Of a DNA stretch of 64,000 bases, positions 9,257-17,100 are shown piece by piece. Position 1 is the first letter of the stretch. Every line of letters starts with the position of its first letter. The DNA lies in the NCBI RefSeq assembly GCF_000620105.1, contig NZ_JHVK01000012.1, positions 1-64,000 of the forward strand. The letters are read 5' to 3'. A program made the position numbers and the translations under genes. The notes under the pieces are model-generated. The model saw only the letters and a program-made list of their open reading frames with translations. It was not told the origin of the DNA and searched no databases. The stretch is from Microvirgula aerodenitrificans DSM 15089. Its GTDB lineage: Bacteria > Pseudomonadota > Gammaproteobacteria > Burkholderiales > Aquaspirillaceae.

Positions 9257-9874
9257 TCAGGACAGCGCGACCTTGATGCCCAGCGCCACCAGCACGCCGC
9301 CCAGCACGCGGTCGATGCCGCGTTGCAGGCGCGACATCACCCGGATCACGGCCGGATGCTGGATCGCCAGCACCAGCAGTGGCCAGTAAACCACGCCCAG
9401 CGCGAAAATGACAAAGCCGATCAGCGCTTTTTCGCCCAGTCCGGTATCCGGGCGGATCAGCTGGGTGAACACGCTGAAGAAGAACAGCGTGGCCTTCGGG
9501 TTCAGCAGATTGCACAGGAAGCCCTGCATGAAGGCAGCGCGCAGGCCGATCTGCTCGCGCGGCGCCGTGCCGACACTGGCCAGCCCGGGACCGCCGCGCG
9601 AACGCAGCGCCTGGATGCCGATCCAGATCAGGTAGGCTGCGCCGGCGTACTTGAGCAGGTTGAACAGCCACGGCGTGGTGGCAATCACCAGCGCCAGCCC
9701 GGCAATACAGTAGCTCATGTGAACCAGGATGCCGACATTGACGCCGGCGACGGTCGCCATGGCCGCCGCACGCGGATAGCGGGCGGCATTCTTCACCACC
9801 AGGAAGAAGTCCGGACCCGGACTCATCATCGCCAGCGTGGCGATGACCGTGATGGCCAGCAGGGTTTCCCACAT
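9257..9874 (-). CDS. LysE/RhtB-family amino acid exporter
   Basis: This 205-residue inner-membrane protein has about six hydrophobic segments and the family start TLAMMSPGPDFFLVVKNAA, where SPGPDF is the conserved LysE/RhtB motif. Members export amino acids or their derivatives. It sits between hisG and hisD on the same strand, 11 bp from hisG, so it is very likely co-transcribed. The substrate cannot be told from sequence; histidine or a pathway intermediate is only a guess from position. Confidence 0.88.
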   Translation of the reverse strand: MWETLLAITVIATLAMMSPGPDFFLVVKNAARYPRAAAMATVAGVNVGILVHMSYCIAGLALVIATTPWLFNLLKYAGAAYLIWIGIQALRSRGGPGLASVGTAPREQIGLRAAFMQGFLCNLLNPKATLFFFSVFTQLIRPDTGLGEKALIGFVIFALGVVYWPLLVLAIQHPAVIRVMSRLQRGIDRVLGGVLVALGIKVALS

Positions 9875-9885
9875 GGTGCCGGCTC

Positions 9886-10524
9886 CTAGACCGCGACGCT
9901 GGACGCGAACGTGTCGAGCAGCGGGCGGATGATGTCGTGTTTGAGCTTCAGCGCGGCCATGTTGACCACCAGCCGCGAGCTGATGTCGACGATCGGTTCC
10001 ACCGCGACCAGATCATTGGCCTTCAGCGTGTTGCCGGTCGACACCAGGTCGACGATGGCGTCGGCCAGCCCGACCAGCGGCGCCAGCTCCATCGAGCCGT
10101 ACAGCTTGATGATGTCGACGTGAACGCCCTTCTTGGCGAAGTGGTCGCGGGCGATGCCCGGATACTTGCTGGCGATGCGCAGCCGCGCGCCCTGGCGCAC
10201 GGCGGCCTCGTAGTCGAAGCCCTTGCGGACCGCGACCATCATCCGGCACTTGGCGATTTCCAGGTCCAGCGGCTGGTACAGGCCGGCGCCGCCGTGTTCG
10301 ATCAGCACGTCGCGGCCGGCGATGCCGAGATCGGCCGCACCATGCTGGACATAGGTCGGCACGTCGGACGCGCGGACAATGATCAGCCGCACGTCCGGCT
10401 GGTTGGTGCCGATGATCAGTTTGCGCGAGGACTCCGGGTCCTCGGACGGAACGATGCCCGCCGCCGCCAGCAGCGGCAGGGTTTCATCGAAAATGCGGCC
10501 CTTGGAGAGCGCAATGGTAAGCAT
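9886..10524 (-). CDS. hisG: ATP phosphoribosyltransferase, short form
   Basis: This 212-residue protein catalyses the first, feedback-controlled step of histidine synthesis. It is the short HisG form, without the C-terminal regulatory domain of the roughly 300-residue long form. Short HisG needs the HisZ regulatory subunit, which is not in this window. Visible motifs include [18 protein letters not shown] at the start and the PRPP loop [14 protein letters not shown]. It starts the his genes, 22 bp downstream of the PilZ gene. Confidence 0.96.
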   Translation of the reverse strand: MLTIALSKGRIFDETLPLLAAAGIVPSEDPESSRKLIIGTNQPDVRLIIVRASDVPTYVQHGAADLGIAGRDVLIEHGGAGLYQPLDLEIAKCRMMVAVRKGFDYEAAVRQGARLRIASKYPGIARDHFAKKGVHVDIIKLYGSMELAPLVGLADAIVDLVSTGNTLKANDLVAVEPIVDISSRLVVNMAALKLKHDIIRPLLDTFASSVAV

Positions 10525-10546
10525 GAAGACGACTTTCTGAAGCGGT

Positions 10547-11347
10547 TCAGTCCAGCAGCGCGCGGCGTTCGCGCTCCAGCTGGGCGATATAGCGTTGCAA
10601 CTGGTTCTGCAGCGGGTGGTTGAGATGGATGAACATGCAGCCGATACGATGCTGCTCGGCGCCGTTCTTCTGCTGCATGATCAGCCGGTTGCGGATTTCG
10701 AGTTCGACCGGCAGCGAGCCCTGCTGGCGCAGGTCGAGCGAGCAGTCGGAGAACACGGTGCCGATCTCGAAGCCGGGCGCATCGCCCGGCAGCACCAGCG
10801 ACAGGCCGCCGAGACTGACATCGTAGATCGGCAGCGAGATGCCGCGTTCGCCATCCGGGTTCACGTAGTCGTGCAGGCGGCACAGCAGCGGGCTGGCCAG
10901 CGGGGTCTGGATGCGGAAATACTCGCGGCGCTGCAGCTTGATCACTTCGAGCGGCAGGTCGACGACAAAGGCCGGGCGATCTTCCCAGCTGATCAGCCGG
11001 GCCGGGCCGGTCACGAACTGGGTCTTGATGCCTTCCGGCGAGCAGACGAACACATTGCGGTCCGACGAGGCAATCTGGCGATTGACGTCATCGCCGGAGC
11101 CGATGTCGAACACCAGTTTGCCGGCCTTGGCATCCACCGCCAGCAGCCGGGTCAGCATGAAGGTCTTGCCTCGATTGGAGAACACCGTCACCAGGTTCGA
11201 CGCGGCAATGACCCGGCGAATGTGATGGACGATCTCCAGCGGCGTGCTCATGGCGAATTTCGCCAGTTCGTCGCTGGGACGAAGCGGTTTGTGGAGCCCG
11301 TTGGTATCGCTGGGCTCGGCGGCTGGGGATTCGGCGGAATCGGTCAC
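10547..11347 (-). CDS. YcgR-like flagellar brake protein with PilZ domain
   Basis: This 266-residue cytosolic protein has an N-terminal YcgR-N-like domain (about 30-130) and a C-terminal PilZ domain (about 135-255). The c-di-GMP-binding signature is intact: RxxxR in QRREYFRI (Arg141, Arg145) and DxSxxG in [10 protein letters not shown] (Asp176, Ser178, Gly181). YcgR proteins slow flagellar motors when bound to c-di-GMP. No flagellar genes are near; it lies between the SCO gene (49 bp upstream) and hisG (22 bp downstream). The start is followed by an acidic, disordered tail of about 25 residues. Confidence 0.87.
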   Translation of the reverse strand: MTDSAESPAAEPSDTNGLHKPLRPSDELAKFAMSTPLEIVHHIRRVIAASNLVTVFSNRGKTFMLTRLLAVDAKAGKLVFDIGSGDDVNRQIASSDRNVFVCSPEGIKTQFVTGPARLISWEDRPAFVVDLPLEVIKLQRREYFRIQTPLASPLLCRLHDYVNPDGERGISLPIYDVSLGGLSLVLPGDAPGFEIGTVFSDCSLDLRQQGSLPVELEIRNRLIMQQKNGAEQHRIGCMFIHLNHPLQNQLQRYIAQLERERRALLD

Positions 11348-11396
11348 GTGTTTCTAATCCTGTGTGAATCTTGGGGTCAGGCCTGAAGGATGACGC

Positions 11397-11993
11397 CTAG
11401 CGGTCAGGGCCGATCAGCGCACCGATATCGTGGGCAAACACGTCGGCGCCGCTGCCGTACGGCACATAGACCCGCAGGCGACCGTCCGGATCGTACAAAT
11501 ACGTGCCGGCGCTATGATCGATGGTGTACTCGGCGGCATGATCGCCGGCGACCTTGCGGTAAACCACTTTGAAATCGCCCGCCACCCTGGCGATCGCCTC
11601 TGGCGTACCGGTCAGCGCCCGGAAGCGCGGATCGAATGCTCCAGCATAGGCGGCCAGCACATCCGGCGTATCGCGTTCCGGGTCGACGGAAACGAACAGC
11701 ACCTGGACCTTATCGGCCCGGGCGCCGAGTTTCTTCATCGCATTGGCCAGTTCGGCCATGGTGGTCGGACAGGCATCGGGGCAGTGGGTGTAGCCGAAGA
11801 ACACGGCGACGACCTTGCCGCGATAGTCCGACAGCCGGACCGGCTTGCCGCTGGTGTTGACCAGGGAGAAGTCGCGCGCATAGTCGATCCCGGTGACATC
11901 GGTCGCCGAGAAAGCAGGCGCCGCCGGCTCGGGCGAACAGGCGGCGAGACAGGCAACGAGCATAAGCGCCAGGGCGCGGATCAGGTATTTCAT
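11397..11993 (-). CDS. SCO1/SenC family copper chaperone lipoprotein
   Basis: This 198-residue thioredoxin-fold protein helps to insert copper into the CuA site of cytochrome oxidase subunit II. The copper ligands are Cys71 and Cys75 (CPDACPTT) and His160 (TIDHSAG). The N-terminus MKYLIRALALMLVACLAACS ends in a lipobox with Cys19 as the likely lipidated residue, so it is anchored on the periplasmic side. It is last in the cta cluster, 34 bp after ctaB. An in-frame start at 12158 is rejected because it lies inside ctaB. Confidence 0.93.
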   Translation of the reverse strand: MKYLIRALALMLVACLAACSPEPAAPAFSATDVTGIDYARDFSLVNTSGKPVRLSDYRGKVVAVFFGYTHCPDACPTTMAELANAMKKLGARADKVQVLFVSVDPERDTPDVLAAYAGAFDPRFRALTGTPEAIARVAGDFKVVYRKVAGDHAAEYTIDHSAGTYLYDPDGRLRVYVPYGSGADVFAHDIGALIGPDR

Positions 11994-12027
11994 AGCGTCC
12001 ACGCCAGTGCCCTCCCCGCAACGGGGA

Positions 12028-12936
12028 TCAGGACATTGGCCAAGGCAGGTAGTGGTCCACAAGCAAGGCCGCGAACAAGCCGGAAAGATACCAGATCGAA
12101 AAGACAAACGCGCGGCGGGCAGTCGCGTGAGCATAACGACGATGCATGCCAAATGCAATCTGCAGGAAGCGGCCGTTCAGTGCCAGCGCAGCCAGCAGAT
12201 ACAGCCCGCCGGCCATGCCGGTCGCCACCGGCAGCAGTGTCACCGCCGACAGCAGCAGGGTGTACAGCAGCACGGCCAGGGTGGTGAAGCGCTCGCCGTG
12301 CGTGACCGGCAGCATCGGCAGGCCGGCACGGGCGTAGTCGTCGCGCCGGTACAGCGCCAGCGCCCAGAAATGCGGCGGCGTCCACACAAAGATGATGGCG
12401 AACAGCAGCAGCGCATCCCCGCTGATCTGCCCGGTGGCCGCGACCCAGCCGAGCAGCGGCGGCATCGCCCCGCTGGCGCCGCCGATAACAATATTCTGCG
12501 GCGTGGCCGGCTTCAGCCACAGCGTATAGACGATGGCGTAACCGACGAAGGTTGCCAGCGTCAGCCACATGGTCAGCGCATTCACCCGAATCCACAGTAT
12601 GCCGAGCCCGGTCACCGCCAGCAGCACGGCGAACACCAGCGCCTCGACCGGCGCCAGCCGGCCGCTGGCCAGCGGCCGGCGCTCGGTGCGGCGCATGCGC
12701 GCATCGACCGTCCGTTCGACCAGACAGTTGATCGCCGCCGCGCCGGCCGCCGCCAGGGTGATGCCGACCCCGGTGGCGACGAACGTCACCGCATCCGGCC
12801 AGCCCGGCACCGCCAGCAGAAAACCGATCAGCGCGCAGAAAGTGATCAGTTGCACCACGCGCGGCTTGGTCAGCGACAGCAGCGCCGCCGCCTTGTCACG
12901 CCACAGCCCGGCAGGGCTCAGTACCGATTCACGCAT
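12028..12936 (-). CDS. ctaB: Protoheme IX farnesyltransferase (heme O synthase)
   Basis: This 302-residue UbiA-type prenyltransferase adds farnesyl to heme B to make heme O. Length and the repeated hydrophobic helices fit CtaB/CyoE. The first prenyl-diphosphate motif lies in [20 protein letters not shown], and [12 protein letters not shown] with [15 protein letters not shown] is family-specific. The start overlaps the end of ctaA by 19 bp, giving translational coupling between consecutive steps of heme A synthesis. Confidence 0.96.
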   Translation of the reverse strand: MRESVLSPAGLWRDKAAALLSLTKPRVVQLITFCALIGFLLAVPGWPDAVTFVATGVGITLAAAGAAAINCLVERTVDARMRRTERRPLASGRLAPVEALVFAVLLAVTGLGILWIRVNALTMWLTLATFVGYAIVYTLWLKPATPQNIVIGGASGAMPPLLGWVAATGQISGDALLLFAIIFVWTPPHFWALALYRRDDYARAGLPMLPVTHGERFTTLAVLLYTLLLSAVTLLPVATGMAGGLYLLAALALNGRFLQIAFGMHRRYAHATARRAFVFSIWYLSGLFAALLVDHYLPWPMS

Positions 12937-13952
12937 GATGGACTCCAGGCAGCGGATGGGTCGGAAACGGTCTGTGCCGCCGACTGCCAGACCCGCCAGC
13001 CGAGCAGCACCACACCGGCCAGCAGCCAGGCACCGACCGCGTTGTGCGCGACGGCCAGCGGCAGCGGCAATTGCAGCAGGACATTGGCCATGCCGAGCAG
13101 CAATTGGGTCAGCAGCAGGACACCGAGCGCCAGCAGGTGCCGGCGCAGGCGGTGTTGCGGCCACAGCCGGACCAGCAGCAGGCCCAGTGACAGCGTCACC
13201 ACGCCGGCACCGGCGCGGTGCAGCCAGTGGATGGCAGTCAGGTGATCGCTGGACAGCAGCGCGCCGGAGGCGGTTTCGCCCAGCGCGCGCCAGACATGAA
13301 AACTGTCGCGGAACAGCATGCCGTCCGGCAGCCATTCGCCGCGACAGGCCGGAAACTGCACGCCGCAGGCCAGCGCCGCGTAGTTGCTGCTGACCCAGCC
13401 GCCAAGCAGCACCTGGCCAACTACCGCCACCAGAACCAGCCCGACCCCCCAGCGCGCCCGCGCCGCCAGCCGGACCGGCGCCAGTCCGCGCTCGCGGGCC
13501 AGCAACACGGTCAGCAGCGCCAGCGTGCTCATGCCGCCGATCAGATGCAGCGTCACCACGGCGGGTTTCAGCAGCAGCGTGACCGTCCACATGCCAAGCA
13601 GGGCCTGCAGCACCAGCACGGCCGCCAGCGTGGTTTCCAGTGCCGGTGGCGGCAGGCCGGCCCGACGCGCGCGGCGCCAGCCGGCGACCGTCAGCGCCAG
13701 AATCGTCAGCCCGAGCAGACCGGCCGCATAGCGGTGGATCATCTCCTTCCAGGCCTTGCCGGCATCCAGCGGCTGGTCGGGAAAGCGGCTTGCGGCATGG
13801 TCCAGCTCATGGGCGGCAGCCGGCACCGACAGATGGCCATAGCAGCCGGGCCAGTCCGGGCAGCCGAGTCCGGCGTCGGACAGCCGCACATAGGCGCCGA
13901 GTGGCACCACCACCAGCGTCAGCCACCAGGCGATCCACACCAGTTTGCGCAT
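12918..13952 (-). CDS. ctaA: Heme A synthase (COX15/CtaA)
   Basis: This 344-residue membrane protein oxidises heme O to heme A. It has about eight transmembrane helices with the typical paired histidines: [28 protein letters not shown] and VAHNAVGAW. The segment [11 protein letters not shown] after the first helix is diagnostic and holds a conserved cysteine pair. The start overlaps the preceding gene's stop as TGATG. Confidence 0.95.
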   Translation of the reverse strand: MRKLVWIAWWLTLVVVPLGAYVRLSDAGLGCPDWPGCYGHLSVPAAAHELDHAASRFPDQPLDAGKAWKEMIHRYAAGLLGLTILALTVAGWRRARRAGLPPPALETTLAAVLVLQALLGMWTVTLLLKPAVVTLHLIGGMSTLALLTVLLARERGLAPVRLAARARWGVGLVLVAVVGQVLLGGWVSSNYAALACGVQFPACRGEWLPDGMLFRDSFHVWRALGETASGALLSSDHLTAIHWLHRAGAGVVTLSLGLLLVRLWPQHRLRRHLLALGVLLLTQLLLGMANVLLQLPLPLAVAHNAVGAWLLAGVVLLGWRVWQSAAQTVSDPSAAWSPSCVNRY

Positions 13953-14479
13953 CAGCCCATCCCCCGGTTGACCTTCATCACCTTGCCGATTTCGACCAGG
14001 GCGCGGCGTGGCTCGAATCCGGCCGGGTAGCGCAAGACCAGATTGCCGTGCGGGTCGATCAGGTACAGGTCGTCGAGCGGGTGCATCCCGGGCGCCAGCG
14101 CGACCAGCACCCCGGCATCCAGCGCCACGGCATGCACATCGTCGGCGTCGACACTGACCGTTGCCCCGGGCGGGTACAGCCAGACCACGTCGAGCCGCGA
14201 GGCCGCCTCGCCCTGCGCCACCCGCAAGCGGCGGGCATTGTCCAGCCGCTGACCGCAGTCGGCATCGCACGGCGCCGGCGCCCAGCTGGCCAGCACCCAG
14301 TGCCCCGGCGCGATCGCCACCGGCAGCGGCTGCACGATCAGCTGGCCATAGCTGGCGCCGCCGCGCGGCGGCCACCAGTAATAGGCCGCGGTGGCCAGCA
14401 GGATCGGCGCGGCGGTCAACAGCAGCAGCAGGATCAGGATGCGACGGGCGCGGCGGCCTCCGGCAGCGGGCGGGCTCAT
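13952..14479 (-). CDS. Small SCO-like cytochrome oxidase assembly protein (putative)
   Basis: This 175-residue protein has a basic N-terminus, one transmembrane helix (about 14-35) and a periplasmic domain. The segment APCDADCGQRL holds a CxxxC pair (Cys71, Cys75) followed by the LRVAQG-type strand and LIDPHGNLVLRYP near the end, which resembles the thioredoxin fold of SCO proteins. Related proteins of unknown function are usual between SURF1 and CtaA in betaproteobacterial cta clusters. It overlaps both neighbours by 1-4 bp. A role in copper or thiol handling is inferred. Confidence 0.75.
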   Translation of the reverse strand: MSPPAAGGRRARRILILLLLLTAAPILLATAAYYWWPPRGGASYGQLIVQPLPVAIAPGHWVLASWAPAPCDADCGQRLDNARRLRVAQGEAASRLDVVWLYPPGATVSVDADDVHAVALDAGVLVALAPGMHPLDDLYLIDPHGNLVLRYPAGFEPRRALVEIGKVMKVNRGMG

Positions 14480-15192
14480 GGGCGTGTCCTTTCCGGGTGA
14501 CGGACCAGCGCCGCGCAGACCGCCAGTGCGGCAATGGCCAGCAGTGCCCATTGCAGTGCATAGGCGTAATGCCGGTCGGGGGTCATGCCCCGCCCGGCCA
14601 TCGTATCGAGCGGCTGCAACGGTGGATCGGTCCGGTCGGCGATCAGGCTGAGCGGCGCCAGCCTGACCCGATAGGCCGCCGCCAGCGCGGCCGGCGGCAG
14701 CGCCTGCCACACATCGCCGGCGTGATCCGGCCCGTCAAGCACGCGACGCACGCCCGGCCATGCTGCCAGCCGGCCGTCGACCCGGCCCGCGCCGGCCGGC
14801 AGTGCATCACGGGCGGCCCGATCGGCAAAACCGCGCACCACCAGTACGCTGCGGCCGTCGGCCAGTTCCAGCAACTCATGCACCCGCCAGCCCGGCTGGC
14901 CGTTGCGGGTCACGTTGTCGAGCAGGATCGGCGGCGAGACCACCCGGCCGACCAGGGTCACCCGCCGGCCGATCCAGGCACCGGTATCGGCCGGCAATTC
15001 ATCCAGCATGACCGGTGCGTGGACCGCGCGCGCCGCCAGCTGCATGTCCGCTGCGGCCTGGCGCTGCCCGCGCTGCCACTGCCAGCCGGCCAGTGCCAGG
15101 CAGGCGGCGGCCACCATCATGGCAGCCAGCCACGGCATGGCCCGTCCGCGCCGTCTAGACTGGGAGGCACCGTCCTGCGAATCCGTCGCCAT
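14476..15192 (-). CDS. SURF1 family cytochrome oxidase assembly protein
   Basis: This 238-residue protein has the SURF1 layout: a transmembrane helix near each end (about 20-37 and 210-232) around a periplasmic domain. Family signs include GWQWQRG after the first helix, VTLVGRVVSPPILLDN, and the final HYAYALQWALLA, which matches the conserved C-terminal helix. SURF1 aids heme A insertion into subunit I. I place the start at the ATG at 15192, which shares CATG with the start of the divergent gene; an in-frame ATG at 15207 is an alternative. Confidence 0.88.
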   Translation of the reverse strand: MATDSQDGASQSRRRGRAMPWLAAMMVAAACLALAGWQWQRGQRQAAADMQLAARAVHAPVMLDELPADTGAWIGRRVTLVGRVVSPPILLDNVTRNGQPGWRVHELLELADGRSVLVVRGFADRAARDALPAGAGRVDGRLAAWPGVRRVLDGPDHAGDVWQALPPAALAAAYRVRLAPLSLIADRTDPPLQPLDTMAGRGMTPDRHYAYALQWALLAIAALAVCAALVRHPERTRP

Positions 15193-15394
15193 GAGATATG
15201 TCGCCATTGCCTTGCTCATCCTCATTGTCCTGAGCCTGGGCCACGCGCTGCGCCGCGTGCTGCGCCAGCCCCCGGGCTCCCGGGGCGCGGTGCGTGCGCT
15301 GACGGCACGCATCGCGCTGTCGCTGCTGCTGTTCGGTCTGCTGTGGCTCGGTGCGGCGCTCGGCTGGTGGGCACCGCACGGCCCGGGCCGGTAA
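15191..15394 (+). CDS. DUF2909 twin-transmembrane protein
   Basis: This 67-residue protein has two hydrophobic helices (about 2-16 and 36-57) joined by a basic loop with many arginines. It matches the small DUF2909 proteins found in betaproteobacterial cta clusters; function unknown. It is the only plus-strand gene between ctaC and tatC. Its ATG overlaps the SURF1 ATG on the other strand within the palindrome CATG (15190-15193). GGGAGG lies about 22 bases upstream, too far for a normal ribosome site. Confidence 0.75.
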   Translation: MRYVAIALLILIVLSLGHALRRVLRQPPGSRGAVRALTARIALSLLLFGLLWLGAALGWWAPHGPGR

Positions 15395-15403
15395 AGGGCA
15401 CGG

Positions 15404-16267
15404 TCACAGCCAGTAGACGAAGACGAACAGCATCAGCCACACCACATCGACGAAGTGCCAGTACCAGGCCGCCGCCTCGAAGGCGAAATGGTGGTCGGCA
15501 TCGAAGTGCCCGCGCAGCACCCGCAGCCAGACCACCAGCAGCATGACCGAGCCCAGCAGCACGTGCAGACCGTGAAAGCCGGTCAGCATGTAGAACGTCA
15601 TGCCGTAGGCGCCGGAGCCGAGGGTCAGGTTCAGGCTGCTGAAGGCGTGGTGGTATTCCCAGGCCTGCAGGCACAGAAAGGTCAGGCCAAGGGCAACCGT
15701 CGCGCCGAGCGCCAGCACCAGCCGGCGCCGCTGGCCGGCCAGCATGGCCCAGTGCGCGACGGTCACGGTCGCCCCCGACGACAGCAGGATCAGCGTATTC
15801 AGTGCCGGCAGCCCCCATGCTTCCATCGGCGTGTAGTCGCTTGCGGTCAGCGGGCCGGTGCTGGCCGGCCACGCGGCGCGGAAATCCGGCCACAGCCACT
15901 GGCCGGTCACCTGGCCGGACAGGTCGGGCAGCGCAATGGCGCGGACATAGAACAGCGCGCCGAAGAAGGCGCCGAAGAACATCACTTCGGAAAAGATGAA
16001 CCAGCTCATGCCCCAGCGGAACGACTGGTCCACCTGGCCGGAGTAGCGTCCGCCGACCGACTCGCGGATCACGTCGCCAAACCAGCCGACCAGCATCCAC
16101 ACCAGCACCGCCGCACCGGCTGCCAGCAGCCACATCCCGGGTGCGATGCGGTTGACCGCCAGCGCCGCGCCCAGCCCGAGCAGGAACAGCGCCACGGCGC
16201 CGACCATCGGCCAGCGACTGGGGGCCGGGACGAAGTAGTCGCCGCTGTCGGGGGTATGTGCCTGCAT
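15404..16267 (-). CDS. ctaE: Cytochrome c oxidase subunit III
   Basis: This 287-residue protein has seven transmembrane helices in the heme-copper oxidase subunit III pattern. Family signatures include FRWGMSWFIFSEVMFF in the first third, the lipid-binding GFHGLHVLLGSVML, and AWYWHFVDVVWLMLF near the C-terminus. The start at MQAHTPDSGDYFVP is preceded by AGGAG 6-7 bases upstream; an earlier in-frame ATG at 16288 is rejected because the ribosome site would lie inside it. Confidence 0.96.
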   Translation of the reverse strand: MQAHTPDSGDYFVPAPSRWPMVGAVALFLLGLGAALAVNRIAPGMWLLAAGAAVLVWMLVGWFGDVIRESVGGRYSGQVDQSFRWGMSWFIFSEVMFFGAFFGALFYVRAIALPDLSGQVTGQWLWPDFRAAWPASTGPLTASDYTPMEAWGLPALNTLILLSSGATVTVAHWAMLAGQRRRLVLALGATVALGLTFLCLQAWEYHHAFSSLNLTLGSGAYGMTFYMLTGFHGLHVLLGSVMLLVVWLRVLRGHFDADHHFAFEAAAWYWHFVDVVWLMLFVFVYWL

Positions 16268-16277
16268 GTCGTTCTCC

Positions 16278-16454
16278 TTATCCCGCAATCCATCTGACCG
16301 CCAGCACCAGCAGGACGATCAGGCACAGCACCAGCAGCAGCGCGGTCAGGATGATGTCGCGCGGCGAAATCTGCCGGTCGCGCTCGGCCGAGCGGCGGCC
16401 ACGCACCCCGAAGAAGGCCGCCAGCACGGTGCGCAGCGTCTGCAGCACGGTCAT
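16278..16454 (-). CDS. DUF2970 small membrane protein
   Basis: This 58-residue protein has a short cytosolic N-terminus with a basic patch (VRGRRSAERDRQ) and one C-terminal transmembrane helix (about 34-55). It matches the DUF2970 family, whose members lie between ctaG and ctaE in many betaproteobacteria. Function is unknown; a role in oxidase assembly is assumed from position. The start overlaps the ctaG stop as ATGA. Confidence 0.75.
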   Translation of the reverse strand: MTVLQTLRTVLAAFFGVRGRRSAERDRQISPRDIILTALLLVLCLIVLLVLAVRWIAG

Positions 16455-16999
16455 GACCCGCCCTTCCCCGCCACTTCGATCACCCGGTACGACAGCGCCA
16501 GTGCGCCGACGCTGTCCGGCACCTGGCGATCGATCACGAACACCACCGGCAGCGTGCGCGACTCGCCGGGCTCCAGCACCATTTCGCGAAAGCAGAAACA
16601 TTCCAGCTTGTGGAAGTACTGCGCCGCGCTGACCGGCGAATAGGCCGGCAGCGCCTGCGCCCAGATCCGGCGCTGGCTCTGGTTGACGATGCGGTATTCG
16701 ACATGGGCGAATTCGCCCGGATGCACGTTCAGACTGGGCCGCAGCGGCACCAGCGACAACGGCGACCCCGGCTGCGGATTGGCGTCCAGCGCCACACTGA
16801 GGCTGCGGCTCAGGTCGACCTGGGTATTGGCCGGCGCCGCATCCGCCCGCGTCAGCTCGTTGAGCCCGAGTGCGGCGCAGATCTCGCGATAGAACGGAAT
16901 CAGCGCAAAGGCGAAGCCGAACATCAGCACGGCAATCACCAGCAGTTTGTACAGCAGCACGCGGTTGCCGGCCGCACGATCCACCGTCGGGGCCGTCAT
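16451..16999 (-). CDS. ctaG: Cytochrome c oxidase assembly protein CtaG (Cox11)
   Basis: This 182-residue protein has one N-terminal transmembrane helix (about 14-36) and a periplasmic Ig-like domain. The copper-binding CxCF motif is clear in LECFCFREM (Cys134, Cys136). Cox11 delivers copper to the CuB site of subunit I. The start MTAPTVDRAAGN overlaps the stop of the 34-codon gene as ATGA; a longer in-frame extension through that gene is rejected. Confidence 0.94.
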   Translation of the reverse strand: MTAPTVDRAAGNRVLLYKLLVIAVLMFGFAFALIPFYREICAALGLNELTRADAAPANTQVDLSRSLSVALDANPQPGSPLSLVPLRPSLNVHPGEFAHVEYRIVNQSQRRIWAQALPAYSPVSAAQYFHKLECFCFREMVLEPGESRTLPVVFVIDRQVPDSVGALALSYRVIEVAGKGGS

Positions 17000-17100
17000 C
17001 CGCCCAGCCCTCCGCTGATGGCCTGGCGCAGCATGACGCCGACAAAGCACGCCAGCGCGAACGCGGCGGCCAGCCAGGCGGTACGGGTCGCCGGTTTCAT
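16996..17100 (-). CDS. 34-residue membrane protein between ctaD and ctaG
   Basis: This very small frame encodes MKPATRTAWLAAAFALACFV followed by GVMLRQAISGGLGG, a single transmembrane helix with positive residues on both sides. It is bracketed by ATGA overlaps with ctaD upstream and ctaG downstream, exactly as expected for a coupled gene. Similar tiny proteins are annotated as cytochrome oxidase small assembly proteins in related bacteria. Its reality rests mainly on the two overlaps and the helix. Confidence 0.7.
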   Translation of the reverse strand: MKPATRTAWLAAAFALACFVGVMLRQAISGGLGG

